Positions 40,868 to 50,409 of a stretch of 64,000 nt of DNA are shown here, piece by piece; position 1 is the stretch's first letter, and each line of letters opens with the position of its first letter. Source of the stretch: Armatimonadota bacterium (lineage in GTDB: Bacteria; Armatimonadota; Fimbriimonadia; Fimbriimonadales; Fimbriimonadaceae); assembly GCA_016789105.1 (NCBI GenBank), contig JAEURN010000011.1:1-64000 (forward strand), in the 5' to 3' direction. Position numbers and translations under genes: made by a program. A model generated the notes under the pieces. The model had not been told where the DNA came from and searched no databases. It worked only from the letters and a program-made list of their open reading frames with translations.

Positions 40868-41548
40868 ATGAAGGCATCACAGACATTCCTCGTTTCTTCC
40901 TTTGCGGTGTTAGCATTTGCCGGTTGCACGGTTGGCCCGTCTGCGGTCATCCACCCAGAGATCCCGACCACCCCGGAACAAGCAAAGCCCGTATCGAAGG
41001 ATCCTCTAGATGCGGCCTCGCACAAGTTGATCATGGCCGCCCAATCGCGGATCGCCCAATTGCCCACCGACGGCGTGTTCGGCATCAGCCGCGTCCCCAC
41101 TTTCCACGGAACCCGGGCTTTGATCGACGAAACGGTCGGCGGCGAGGGCTATGCCGCATACAAACAGTTGGCCGAGAACCATATGGTGCTTTTGGTTTCG
41201 TACGGGCAGTTTGGCGAGAATGGCGTGGCCAAAAGAGTCCGCTACATTCCGATCGACCAGATCAACCCCAGCGGGCGGGAACCGGATCGCCTTGGGGTGG
41301 AGAAGTTTCCGAACTTGGCCCCGGCATCGGCCTCAAAGCTCTGGGCATCCAAGGACGACACCCTCATCGTCCGCTTGCCGGAAAACCCGAAGGTCGTCGT
41401 CGAATTGCAAAAGATCTACTCTGACAATCCCAAGTGCCAAAACTGCCACTCAGAGATCGCCAGCGGCAAACCGATTGGGGTGATCGCCGTCGGCCGCGTG
41501 CCGCTGGGGCTTGCCGTGCCCCCGCCGGCCAACGCGAATGGGGGCTGA
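40868..41548 (+). CDS. Lipoprotein with one c-type haem motif
   Basis: 226 residues with a lipoprotein signal (LAFAGC, Cys at about 19). A single haem-binding CQNCH motif near residue 197 lies inside NPKCQNCHSEIASGKPIG. The spacing and the GVIAVGRVPL that follows resemble DUF3365/haem-PAS-type proteins. AGGAG precedes the ATG. It could carry electrons or sense redox state at the outer face of the inner membrane or the periplasmic side of the outer membrane. Confidence 0.78.
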   Translation: MKASQTFLVSSFAVLAFAGCTVGPSAVIHPEIPTTPEQAKPVSKDPLDAASHKLIMAAQSRIAQLPTDGVFGISRVPTFHGTRALIDETVGGEGYAAYKQLAENHMVLLVSYGQFGENGVAKRVRYIPIDQINPSGREPDRLGVEKFPNLAPASASKLWASKDDTLIVRLPENPKVVVELQKIYSDNPKCQNCHSEIASGKPIGVIAVGRVPLGLAVPPPANANGG

Positions 41549-41568
41549 AAGGGGATAATCCGCAAAGA

Positions 41569-42324
41569 GTGGATCCCGACCCGTTTTCGCTGTTGGCGGG
41601 GCAAAGGCTCCGTCCGACAGGCCGCGCATTGATGAGGCAAAGCTGGTGCGACCTTGCGTTCCTGCACCGCAAAGTCGATCCACAAGACATCCAAGCGCTG
41701 CTTCCAAACGGATTGTCGGTCGACACATTTGATGGATCCGCCTATATCGGGTTGGTTGCCTTTTCCATGCGGGATGTCCGGCTAGAAGGCTTCCCGCCAC
41801 TTCCGGCACACCGCGCATTTTTGGAAACCAACATCCGGACGTACGTCCGTGATGAGGGTGGGCGACCAGGCGTCTGGTTCTTTTCATTGGATTGCGATGA
41901 CCGGCTGAGCGTCCGAGTCGCGCGCCGCTGGTTCGGGCTGAACTATTTGGATGCCTATCTCACCCTTGGCGGGGCGGAAGGCCAGCTCATTTATTCAGGC
42001 GGGCGGCAGGGAGCCCCCGGAGCGGACTATTGGATCCGGTGCCGCCTTTCTGGCACTCCGAGCCCTGCTCCGTTGAACAGCTTGGAGTTTTGGCTTGTCG
42101 AACGCTACACCCTGTTTGCCCTCCGCCGTGGTCGGTTAATCAGCGGGCAGGTATGCCACGATCCGTACCGCATCCAGCCGCTCGCCGTCGAGGAATCCCG
42201 CGAAGGTTTGATCCTGGCGACCACCGGATTGGTAACTGGCCCAGATTGGGATCATGCGGTGTTCTCTCCCGGGGTCGATGTCGAGGTGTTTGGGGCCCGC
42301 CGTGTCAGGGTGGGCGGACAGTGA
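41569..42324 (+). CDS. DUF2071 family protein
   Basis: 251 residues from GTG 41569; TTG 41593 is an alternative. MRQSWCDLAFLHRKVDPQDIQALLP, YIGLVAFSMRDVRL and ETNIRTYVRDEGGRPGVWFFSLD are the diagnostic segments of the family (YqjF-like). Function is not established in the family. Its stop overlaps the next gene as GTGA, so they are coupled. Confidence 0.82.
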   Translation: MDPDPFSLLAGQRLRPTGRALMRQSWCDLAFLHRKVDPQDIQALLPNGLSVDTFDGSAYIGLVAFSMRDVRLEGFPPLPAHRAFLETNIRTYVRDEGGRPGVWFFSLDCDDRLSVRVARRWFGLNYLDAYLTLGGAEGQLIYSGGRQGAPGADYWIRCRLSGTPSPAPLNSLEFWLVERYTLFALRRGRLISGQVCHDPYRIQPLAVEESREGLILATTGLVTGPDWDHAVFSPGVDVEVFGARRVRVGGQ

Positions 42325-43085
42325 GCAAGTTGCCTCCCGGCTTGCCCGAAAGCGTTCAGGATTGGGCTGCCGAACATGATTTCTTGTTTGATAGGGAATT
42401 GAAACCCGGTTATTGCTCGCGGATCTTGTTGGGGGCCGGCAGAATCCTCAAAGTGCCGTTCCAGGGCGAAGAGGCCACAAGCGGGGCCTTGGCTTCGGTG
42501 ACGTTGCAAATGGCAGGTGGCCCCAAGATATACGCCCATGATCAGGCGACGGGGGCACAAATCATGGAGTTCATCCCTGGTGGGCAAAACTTGGCCAAAC
42601 AAACGATTTCGCCGGCAGATGAGGCCCCTTTTATCGGCCTTGCCAAGAAGATGCCCCTGCTCGACCCAACGGGATGCCTTGGGTTGGGCGCCTTTTACAG
42701 CAACCTGCCCGACATTGGCCGGCGGCTGTTAGAAACCTCGCCCGACCCAGTTTTCCTTCATGGCGATCTCCACCATGAGAACATCTTGTTCGACCCCCGG
42801 ATCGGCGCATATCGGCCCATCGACCCGAAAGGGCTCTTTGGCGACCCGAACTATGAATGTGTCGCTTTCCTGAGGAATCCTATCGAAACTCTCCCCGACC
42901 ATCCCGATTTGTATAACTTCACGGTGGGTCGGATTTTGCGGTTGTGCGCCGCTTTGGATCTTGACCCCTTCCGTGTTGCGGCATGGCTTTGGGTGGACCG
43001 GGCCGACGAAGGGAACAGTGCCAGATGGGGAAAGGTTCTGCCCGTCTTCGAATCCGTGATGCGGCACTTCGCACCCAAGCCATAA
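42321..43085 (+). CDS. Aminoglycoside-phosphotransferase-like kinase
   Basis: 254 residues. FLHGDLHHENILFD is the catalytic loop (Asp and Asn), and RPIDPKGLFGDPNYEC is the metal-binding DxG-like segment, as in streptomycin 6-kinase and related APH-fold enzymes. The N-lobe is shorter than usual. The phosphate acceptor is unknown. GTG 42321 overlaps the preceding stop. The sequence of its end (CATAAT) doubles as the -10 of the next gene. Confidence 0.78.
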   Translation: MSKLPPGLPESVQDWAAEHDFLFDRELKPGYCSRILLGAGRILKVPFQGEEATSGALASVTLQMAGGPKIYAHDQATGAQIMEFIPGGQNLAKQTISPADEAPFIGLAKKMPLLDPTGCLGLGAFYSNLPDIGRRLLETSPDPVFLHGDLHHENILFDPRIGAYRPIDPKGLFGDPNYECVAFLRNPIETLPDHPDLYNFTVGRILRLCAALDLDPFRVAAWLWVDRADEGNSARWGKVLPVFESVMRHFAPKP

Positions 43086-43086
43086 T
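43081..43086 (+). promoter_or_regulatory. -10 hexamer CATAAT placing transcription at the start codon of 43093
   Basis: Its last T is seven bases upstream of the A of ATG 43093, so the predicted +1 is the A of the start codon. The hexamer overlaps the stop region of the kinase gene. Confidence 0.5.
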
Positions 43087-43092
43087 TGAACC

Positions 43093-44544
43093 ATGGTTGC
43101 CCTCATTGCGGCCCTTGCCCCCCTGTCGATCCTCATCCAGGGCGGGACGATTATCGATGGGACGGGGGCACCGGGGTTTGTCGGGGATCTGCGGATAGAG
43201 GGTCAACGAATCGTGGCCATTGCCCGCCATTTGGAGCCGTCACCGGACGACCTCGTTGTGCCGGCCCGCGGCCTGGTTGTGGCACCGGGGTTCATCGATG
43301 CCCATTCACATGCCGACCGCGGGATTGGGGACGACCCCTTGGCCGTCAGCCAAGTCACGCAAGGGATCACCACCGCGGTGGTCGGCCAAGACGGAATTTG
43401 GGATAAGCCGGTCAAAGAATCTCTGGCTGAACTGCAGGCCCTGCGGCCGGCGATCAACTTTGCCGCATTTTCTGGCCATGGCGGGATCCGGGCCAAGGTG
43501 ATGGGCGATGATTATAAGCGGGCCGCCACCAATGCCGAAATTGCCGAAATGACAAAGCTGGTGCAGCAAGACATGAAAGACGGGGCATTGGGGCTCAGTT
43601 CTGGCTTGGAATATGACCCTGGCTACTACAGCGACACCAAGGAACTTGTGGCCATGGCCAAGGAGGTCGCGCCATTTGGGGGGCTTTACATCTCCCACAT
43701 GCGCGACGAAGGCGACCGGACATTCGAAGCCATTGCCGAGTTGCGGTCGATTGGTTTGGCAGCGGGCATCCGGTCGCAGATTTCCCACATCAAGCTGGGG
43801 ACGGCGTCCGTTTGGGGCCGGGCAAACGAAGCGGCCGCTTTCACCCAAGATCACCTCGTTTCTGCGGACGTATATCCTTACACCTATTGGCAATCGACCA
43901 TTGCCGCGCTCTCGCCGAGCCGTGATTGGGCCGACCGGCGGATATGGGTCAAAGCCTTGGCCGATGTCGGCGGCCCGGGCAACATCCGGCTGTCCAAATT
44001 CTCTCCCGACCGGAGCTGGGAGGGCAAGACGATTGCCGAGATTTCCAAATCAACCGGCAAAGATGCCATCTCGGTCATCCAAGAAGTCTTGGAACGGACC
44101 AGGGACGGCAGAGGGTCGCAATCGGTTGTTGTGACGGCGATGCAGGAATCAGATTTGGAAGTTTTTGTGAAGGCGCCCCGGATCATGTTCTGCTCCGACG
44201 GCAGCATCGGGGGATCCCACCCGCGCGGCGCGGGCACCTTTCCCCGGATCTTCGCCCAGTTTGTGCGGGGCAAACGGCTCCTGACGATCCAAGAGGCAAT
44301 CCGGAAGATGACATCCCTCACGGCCCGGACATTTGGGCTCCGTGACCGGGGGGAGTTGAAGCCTAACGCCATTGCCGACATCGCCGTCTTCGATCCGGCG
44401 ACGATCCAAGATAGGGCCACTCCGGCCGACCCCAAGCGGCTCAGCCAAGGGATGGCGTTTGTCTTTGTCGGCGGGAGGATGGTGTTGAAATCGGGTCAGC
44501 CGACCGGGGCACGCCCCGGAGTGGCAATCTTGCGCAACCGGTAA
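43093..44544 (+). CDS. N-acyl-D-amino-acid deacylase (D-aminoacylase) family amidohydrolase
   Basis: 483 residues. The amidohydrolase metal motif is PGFIDAHSHADRG. SSGLEYDPGYYSDTKEL, YISHMRDEGDRTFEAI and SQISHIKLG supply further ligands. CSDGSIGGSHPRGAGTFPR is characteristic of the D-aminoacylase subgroup. It begins with a signal-like stretch (MVALIAALAPLSI), though the frame suggests this is the first beta strand. Substrates would be N-acyl-D-amino acids or dipeptides. Confidence 0.88.
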   Translation: MVALIAALAPLSILIQGGTIIDGTGAPGFVGDLRIEGQRIVAIARHLEPSPDDLVVPARGLVVAPGFIDAHSHADRGIGDDPLAVSQVTQGITTAVVGQDGIWDKPVKESLAELQALRPAINFAAFSGHGGIRAKVMGDDYKRAATNAEIAEMTKLVQQDMKDGALGLSSGLEYDPGYYSDTKELVAMAKEVAPFGGLYISHMRDEGDRTFEAIAELRSIGLAAGIRSQISHIKLGTASVWGRANEAAAFTQDHLVSADVYPYTYWQSTIAALSPSRDWADRRIWVKALADVGGPGNIRLSKFSPDRSWEGKTIAEISKSTGKDAISVIQEVLERTRDGRGSQSVVVTAMQESDLEVFVKAPRIMFCSDGSIGGSHPRGAGTFPRIFAQFVRGKRLLTIQEAIRKMTSLTARTFGLRDRGELKPNAIADIAVFDPATIQDRATPADPKRLSQGMAFVFVGGRMVLKSGQPTGARPGVAILRNR

Positions 44545-44572
44545 TTCAATCGGCCTTGCCGGACTACTCGAT

Positions 44573-46291
44573 TTACTTTGCCGAGCCCAAGGTGGTTTCG
44601 TCGCTCCAGGCGAGCCCGCCGCCAACATCGTTTGTTTTGATCCGCGGATACCTGGTATCGAAAGAACCCTTGATCCAGCCGTCCCGCAGCATCGATTCGA
44701 GCGCGGTGAACGAAGTCTGTAGAAGCAGGTTTTTTTGGCCCTGATCAAACGGGGAGTGGTGGACCATTTCGAACATTTTGTTGATGACGCCTTGCAAGGT
44801 GCTGTCGGCCTGGAGCATCGCAAAGATCGGCGGGATCACGTGTGTCAGCGGGAGGATCTTGCCATCCCTTTCGTAGGCTTCAACCTCCTGGACTTCGCCG
44901 TACCCGTAAACGGCGCGCTTGACCTTCTCGGCCCCGTCTAGGTTGAGGTGGACGACATTATACTGTTCAAGAACCGAGTCCACCTCTAAGTCTCGGAGGT
45001 AATGGCGAAAGTTCTTGACGGTCTCCAGGGTGTAGACCCCTGCCCCAAAACGGAGGTCTTCGTCGATGAACCCGCCTTGGGCAATCCAACGCCACGCCTC
45101 TTTGGGGTCAAGGTCCAGGCCGGACTCTTTGGCCAAGACCGATGTGAAATCTTGGAGGTCTTGGAATTGGCCGTTGGAGGTGTACCAAAAATCGGCGAAC
45201 CGGATGTGGTTCCTCAAACGCTTGTGCTGTCGGGCTTCGTACTGCTGTTTTAGCCAATCGGGATCGAATCGGCCCCTTCTCAGTTCAATCGCCGTACAGG
45301 CCGCCTCTTTGGCCGAGACGTGGGTGATAGTGAGCCCGGCGGCGAGGATGGGGTCGGCAAATCCGCCAGCCTCCCCGGCCAAGAACCAGTTGGCTCCGGC
45401 GTGCCGTTTGGAAACAAATGACCAATCTTTGGTCGTGGCGAATTTGCCCTCGCTTTTGGCATTTCGCATCAGATAGGCGATCCGCTCGTCTTCCTTCAGG
45501 GCTTTGGCATAAAGGTCTTCGGGGCGTTGGCCGGTTTTTTTGTAATAGCTGGCGGGGATGATGAGCCCGACGCTGGTGCGGGTGGGCCCCAGGGGGATGA
45601 ACCAGATCCATCCGTAACCGAGCGACATCACCTGGACGAAGGTGCCGCCGACACCGATTTCGGTCGCCCATTCCGCGTTTTGCCAGTAATCCCAAAAGGC
45701 GACGTTTTGCAGGCTGGTGGGTTGTTCGATTTCGATGCCGAGCGTCCGGCGGAGGATGCCCACGTGGCCGCTGCAATCGATGATGCACCCGGCTCTGGCG
45801 GTGGTGCCATCGGAAAGCTCGAGGCTTTCCACCGAGTCCCCTTCGAAATTGACTTTGGCCACGCCGCAACCTTGGAACACTTCGCACCCCAGTTCTTCGG
45901 CGTGGTCGAGGAGGATTTTGTCGTAAATGGCCCGGTCAACTTGGAAGGCCGTCAGGAGCCGTTGGCCTTCGTATTTGGAAGGGCGTTGCTGTTCGACGAA
46001 CCGTTCTTTTTCGATGAATTGGAAGTCCCACAGGTCGCGCGTTTTGCCCCAGCGGAAGGTCGCCCCGATCTTAATCGGGAAGTTGACGGCTTCGACCTTA
46101 TCCCAAACCCCCATCTCCTCCAGGATCGGGCCGATGGCGGGCAGTTGGCTTTCCCCGACGTGGTCACGCGGAAAGACCTCGCGTTCAAAGATCGCGACTT
46201 TGGCGGCCTTGTCGTACTTTTTGACAAGCGCACCGGCGGTTGAACCGGCGGGCCCGCCTCCAATAATGGCGACATCGAATTCCCTCTGCAT
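44573..46291 (-). CDS. FAD-dependent oxidoreductase of the flavin-halogenase/geranylgeranyl-reductase superfamily
   Basis: 572 residues. The FAD motif is AIIGGGPAGSTAGALV at the N-terminus. GYGWIWFIPLG contains the WxWxIP signature of flavin-dependent halogenases. Lys74 (in FPIKIGATF) lies in the region where halogenases keep their catalytic lysine. The C-terminal 150 residues are an extra helical domain. No flavin reductase or biosynthetic gene cluster is adjacent, so halogenation remains a hypothesis; some relatives with this motif are hydroxylases. A TATACT lies 12-17 bases before the ATG. Confidence 0.72.
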   Translation of the reverse strand: MQREFDVAIIGGGPAGSTAGALVKKYDKAAKVAIFEREVFPRDHVGESQLPAIGPILEEMGVWDKVEAVNFPIKIGATFRWGKTRDLWDFQFIEKERFVEQQRPSKYEGQRLLTAFQVDRAIYDKILLDHAEELGCEVFQGCGVAKVNFEGDSVESLELSDGTTARAGCIIDCSGHVGILRRTLGIEIEQPTSLQNVAFWDYWQNAEWATEIGVGGTFVQVMSLGYGWIWFIPLGPTRTSVGLIIPASYYKKTGQRPEDLYAKALKEDERIAYLMRNAKSEGKFATTKDWSFVSKRHAGANWFLAGEAGGFADPILAAGLTITHVSAKEAACTAIELRRGRFDPDWLKQQYEARQHKRLRNHIRFADFWYTSNGQFQDLQDFTSVLAKESGLDLDPKEAWRWIAQGGFIDEDLRFGAGVYTLETVKNFRHYLRDLEVDSVLEQYNVVHLNLDGAEKVKRAVYGYGEVQEVEAYERDGKILPLTHVIPPIFAMLQADSTLQGVINKMFEMVHHSPFDQGQKNLLLQTSFTALESMLRDGWIKGSFDTRYPRIKTNDVGGGLAWSDETTLGSAK

Positions 46292-46415
46292 AGACGGAGA
46301 TTAGTATAGTGGGCAACGGCAATGCCAGCAAGATTTTTTGCTTAATCTTTCCTGTACTCAGTTGACTGCTTCCCCGGTTCCTGGATTTTCGGAATATTCA
46401 CAGCCCGATTCACGC

Positions 46416-46421
46416 CATACT
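46416..46421 (+). promoter_or_regulatory. -10 hexamer CATACT placing transcription at ATG 46428
   Basis: Predicted +1 is exactly the A of the RidA start codon, a leaderless arrangement without a ribosome site. Confidence 0.5.
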
Positions 46422-46427
46422 GCGCGG

Positions 46428-46811
46428 ATGATCCACCCGATCCACCCGCCGGGGTTCCCTGAACCGCGGGGGCACTATTCACCCGCGGTGGTCCACGGCG
46501 GGATAGTTTATGTTTCCGGGCAATTGCCGCTCATTGATGGCGTTCCTTGCTCGGCCGATGTTGCCGCCCAAGCCGGCTTGTGCCTGGAGAGATTGGAGGC
46601 AGTTTTGCAGGCTGCGTTTTCGGACCGTTCCCACGTGCTGAAACTCACCGTTTACATCACCGACCGGAGTTATTGGGATCCCGTCAACCAGGTGTGCCGC
46701 GAATTCTTCGGCGCGCACCGGCCAGCCCGATCCATCATCACATGCGGCCATTTGCACTCCCGGAGCTTGATTGAGGTCGATTGTATCGCCGCGCAAATTG
46801 AAACGCCCTAA
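46428..46811 (+). CDS. RidA/YjgF family protein
   Basis: 127 residues. VYVSGQLPLIDG and the C-terminal PARSIITCGHLHSRSLIEVDCIA follow the RidA fold; the Arg of PARS lies where RidA binds the carboxylate. Family members deaminate reactive enamines and imines. The ATG at 46428 is preferred to the longer frame because of the -10 spacing. The next gene starts 37 bases downstream. Confidence 0.85.
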   Translation: MIHPIHPPGFPEPRGHYSPAVVHGGIVYVSGQLPLIDGVPCSADVAAQAGLCLERLEAVLQAAFSDRSHVLKLTVYITDRSYWDPVNQVCREFFGAHRPARSIITCGHLHSRSLIEVDCIAAQIETP

Positions 46812-46848
46812 TGGCAAGCTGTTCCAAAGTGCAAAGATAGGGGCTCCC

Positions 46849-48618
46849 ATGTCCCAAGCCGGTCTCCCCTGGTTGTGGCAGTTTGCGCGGCCCCACCGTC
46901 CGCGGATCATCCTTGCCACGGTTTACGAAACGCTGGGCAAGGTGATGGATGTTGCGCCGGAGATCCTGATCGGCGTTGCGATCGACGTGATCGTCCAAGG
47001 CAAGCAGTCGCTGTTCGCAACCCTGTTCGGGGTGACCGACCGTTGGCAGCAGTTGCTGATTTTGGCAACTGTCAACCTGCTGGTCTGGATTTTGGAAAGC
47101 ACGTTTGGATACCTCAGTGCCACGGCTTGGCGGAATCTGAGCCAGACGATCGAGCACGAGATCCGGATCAAGTTGTACGCCCACGTGCAGTCGCTGGAGC
47201 TTTCGTGGTTTGAAGACACCACCTCGGGCGGGCTGTTGGCAGTGCTGAACGACGACATCAACCAACTGGAGCGGTTCCTTGATAACGGGGCCTCCAGTTT
47301 CATCCGGCTGTTCTGGAACATCATTTTGGTGGGGGCGGTTTTTGCCGCCAGTTCGTTAGTTGTCACGGCATTGGCGATGATCCCGATCCCGATCATCGTC
47401 TGGGGCAGCGTTTATTACCAAAAGCGCCTCAAACCCCGGTACACCAAGGTGCGGGAGGCGGTTTCCGAGCTCAGCGCCACGCTAAATGCGAACCTTGGCG
47501 GGATTGCCACAATCAAGGCTTTTACGGCCGAGCCTCGCGAAGCCGAGCGGCTTGCCAAGGTTAGCGACGACTACCGCTTGGCGAACCAAGAAGCGATCCG
47601 ATTCAGCGCGGCGTTTGTCCCGCTGATCCGCATGGGGATCTTGACCGGGTTCACCTGCACGCTTGTTGTGGGGGGATGGTTGGCCCTCAACGGACAGTTG
47701 TCAGTGGGTGTTTACAGCGTCCTGGTGTTCATGACGCAGCGGCTTTTGTGGCCCCTCACCGGGCTTGGCGAAACCCTGGACCAATTCCAACGATTTTTGG
47801 CCAGCACGGGGCGCATCGAAGGCTTGCTGGCGACAAGGCCGAAAATGGTCGAAGGAAGTTCGAACTTGCGCAAGCCGGTCAAAGGCGACATCACGATCGA
47901 AAGCGTCAGTTTTGCCTATGTGGAAGGCAACGACGTTTTGAAGGGTGTGGACATGCGCATCCCGGCGGGCGAAACTCATGCTATCGTCGGGGCGACCGGC
48001 TCCGGGAAATCGACGATCATCCGCCTTTTGTTGCGGTTCCACGACCCGGTGGAAGGACGGGTGACCTTGGATGGGGTCGATCTGCGCGACCTCTCCTATG
48101 CGGATTTGCGCGGGGCAATCGGGTTTGTAAGCCAAGACGTGTTTTTGTTCCACGGCACAGTCCGCGAAAACATCGCCTACGGCAAACCGGGGGCGACCCA
48201 GGAAGAAGTGGCCGCTGCGGCCCGTGCCGCCGAAGCCCATGACTTCATCCAGGGTTTGCCAGAAGGGTACGAAACCGTGGTTGGGGAGCGGGGCCAAAAG
48301 CTATCTGGCGGCCAACGCCAGCGCATTTCGCTCGCGCGGGCGATCTTGCGGAACCCAGCGATCCTTGTCCTCGATGAGGCGACTTCGGCTGTGGACAACG
48401 AGACGGAGGCGGCGATCCAACGCTCCCTTTCTGTGGTCACCAAAGGCCGGACAGCGGTGATGATCGCGCACCGGCTCTCCACAATCCGGGATGCCGACCG
48501 CATTTGGGTTTTGGAGGATGGCCGGATCATCGAATCCGGCACCCACGATGCCTTGGTTGCTTCGGGCGGGCTTTATGCGGCGTTGTGGCGGGTCCAGACG
48601 GGCGGCAAGATCCCCTAG
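46849..48618 (+). CDS. ABC exporter, fused membrane and ATPase half-transporter
   Basis: 589 residues: six membrane helices (1 to about 330), then an ATPase domain with Walker A GATGSGKST, a Q-loop, signature LSGGQ, Walker B ILVLDEATS and the H-loop AHRLS. It is of the MsbA/LmrA type and would act as a homodimer exporting a lipid or hydrophobic compound. AGGGG lies about 8 bases before the ATG. No substrate clue from neighbours. Confidence 0.9.
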   Translation: MSQAGLPWLWQFARPHRPRIILATVYETLGKVMDVAPEILIGVAIDVIVQGKQSLFATLFGVTDRWQQLLILATVNLLVWILESTFGYLSATAWRNLSQTIEHEIRIKLYAHVQSLELSWFEDTTSGGLLAVLNDDINQLERFLDNGASSFIRLFWNIILVGAVFAASSLVVTALAMIPIPIIVWGSVYYQKRLKPRYTKVREAVSELSATLNANLGGIATIKAFTAEPREAERLAKVSDDYRLANQEAIRFSAAFVPLIRMGILTGFTCTLVVGGWLALNGQLSVGVYSVLVFMTQRLLWPLTGLGETLDQFQRFLASTGRIEGLLATRPKMVEGSSNLRKPVKGDITIESVSFAYVEGNDVLKGVDMRIPAGETHAIVGATGSGKSTIIRLLLRFHDPVEGRVTLDGVDLRDLSYADLRGAIGFVSQDVFLFHGTVRENIAYGKPGATQEEVAAAARAAEAHDFIQGLPEGYETVVGERGQKLSGGQRQRISLARAILRNPAILVLDEATSAVDNETEAAIQRSLSVVTKGRTAVMIAHRLSTIRDADRIWVLEDGRIIESGTHDALVASGGLYAALWRVQTGGKIP

Positions 48619-48800
48619 ATCCGCGTGGAGGAGTTACCGCACAAAATGGATTTGGAGTCGGCCTGACCAGGTGAATGAGGTGTTCCTGCCAAATCGATCT
48701 AGTCAAGCAATGCAGAAATCCATTGTTCCAATTGGGCAAGCAGGGTGTTCCCTGACCTCCTAATGCCTTGTTAACAAACCGTCATGGTAAAACGCCGGGC

Positions 48801-50357
48801 ATGCTCAGGCGCGACTTTTTGAAAGGGACGGCCGCTCTTGCCGGATCCCTCCCGTTGGCAAATGCGATCTTGGCGGCCCCCCCGGCCGAGGCGCAAACCG
48901 TTGCGAAGGGGCGCGTGACCAACAAAGCGAACGGCAAAGGGATCGCCGGGGTCATGGTGAGCAACGGGCTCAGCACCGTCAAAACCGACTCTGAGGGCCG
49001 ATATGAAATCCCAGTTGGGGACGACACCACTATTTTCGTCATCAAACCCCGAGGATTCGCCCTGCCCCTGGATAGCAACAACCTGCCCCAGCACTTTTAC
49101 CACCACAAGCCGAACGGGTCGCCTGCCACGCGGTACGAAGGGGTTAAGCCCACGGGGAAACTACCGGAGAGCCTCGACTTCGAACTCACACCGCAAAAAG
49201 AGCCAGACCGGTTCAAGATGATTTTGTTTGGGGATCCGCAGCCCCGCAACCGGCAAGAGATCGACTTCATGTCCCACGACGTGATTGAGCAGGTCGTCCG
49301 GGATGAATCGGCGATGGAAGCCTTGTTCGGCCTCAGTTTGGGAGACATCATGTTCGACAACCTGCAGTTTTACGAGGCCTTGAATCAATCGCTGGCCACC
49401 ATCGGAAAGCCTTGGTACAGCACGGTTGGCAACCACGATTTGAACTACGATTCTCCGGACAACGACATGAGCACGGAGACGTTCCGCCGTGTGTATGGCC
49501 ACAACTATTACGCCTTTGAATATGGACCGGTTTTCTTTGTGGTTTTGGACAACGTGTTCTGGGATGGATCCGAAAACGGTTACCACGGCGAGATCCCCTA
49601 TGCGCAATTAGCCTGGCTGAAGGCCGTGCTGAAGAACGTGCCCAAGGAAAAGCTCCTTGTCCTAGCGATGCACATCCCGATCTGGAGCACCGACAACCGC
49701 GAAGAGCTATTCCGGATCATCGAAGACCGGCCATACACCCTTTCGTTCAGCGCGCACACCCATTACCAACGTCATGACTTTTTGGGCGAGAACGATGGTT
49801 GGCGAGGCGAGACCCCCCACCACCATTTGAACCACGCCACGGTCTGCGGCTGCTGGTGGGGCGGCACGCCCGATGAGCGGGGCATCCCCCATGCAACCAT
49901 GTCCGATGGTGCCCCCAACGGGTACAGCATCGTCGAATTTGACAAGACCAAGTACAAAGTAGTTTTCCGCCCCGCCTCCCGGCCCACCCACGAGCAAATG
50001 GCCATCTATCTGCCCGAAGAAATCAGCCTGGGTTCAAGTGCCGATGCCAAGCTCCTGGTCAACGTCTTCGCCGGTTCCCAGGACAGATCCAAGGTGGAGG
50101 CCAGCTTTAATGGCGGCCAGTGGATCCCGGTTCCGAATGCTCCGGGCAAGGATCCTTACATCCAACGATTGAAAGAGTTGGAAGGCCAAGACCCCAAGCC
50201 TTTGGGGAGGCCGATCGCCGGACCGGAAGAAACGCCGCACATGTGGCAAACGCCGTTGCCTAGCAACTTGAAAAAGGGCCTCAACACCGTGGATGTCCGC
50301 ACCATTGATATGTTCGGCCACACATTTGTCGAGCGGCGGACATTCCGGGTCGTTTGA
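48801..50357 (+). CDS. Tat-exported metallophosphoesterase
   Basis: 518 residues. MLRRDFLKGTAALAG is a twin-arginine signal, followed by a short carboxypeptidase-regulatory-like strand region (residues about 36-100). A calcineurin-like catalytic domain follows: FGDPQPR, LGDIMFDN, VGNHDLNYD, MHIPIWS and SAHTHYQ are the metal-ligand motifs in order. A C-terminal beta domain follows. It probably hydrolyses phosphoesters in the periplasm; the substrate is unknown. ATG 48801 is chosen over the longer frame because of the Tat motif. Confidence 0.88.
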   Translation: MLRRDFLKGTAALAGSLPLANAILAAPPAEAQTVAKGRVTNKANGKGIAGVMVSNGLSTVKTDSEGRYEIPVGDDTTIFVIKPRGFALPLDSNNLPQHFYHHKPNGSPATRYEGVKPTGKLPESLDFELTPQKEPDRFKMILFGDPQPRNRQEIDFMSHDVIEQVVRDESAMEALFGLSLGDIMFDNLQFYEALNQSLATIGKPWYSTVGNHDLNYDSPDNDMSTETFRRVYGHNYYAFEYGPVFFVVLDNVFWDGSENGYHGEIPYAQLAWLKAVLKNVPKEKLLVLAMHIPIWSTDNREELFRIIEDRPYTLSFSAHTHYQRHDFLGENDGWRGETPHHHLNHATVCGCWWGGTPDERGIPHATMSDGAPNGYSIVEFDKTKYKVVFRPASRPTHEQMAIYLPEEISLGSSADAKLLVNVFAGSQDRSKVEASFNGGQWIPVPNAPGKDPYIQRLKELEGQDPKPLGRPIAGPEETPHMWQTPLPSNLKKGLNTVDVRTIDMFGHTFVERRTFRVV

Positions 50358-50368
50358 GTCCGGAATAA

Positions 50369-50402
50369 CCCGCCCAACCACCGGCGCAGGTGGTTGGGCG
50401 GG
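50369..50402. terminator. Bidirectional hairpin between convergent genes
   Basis: A perfect 14-bp stem (50369-50382 with 50389-50402), loop GGCGCA, in the 52 bases between two convergent stops. No long T-run. Confidence 0.65.
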
Positions 50403-50409
50403 GCCAACC

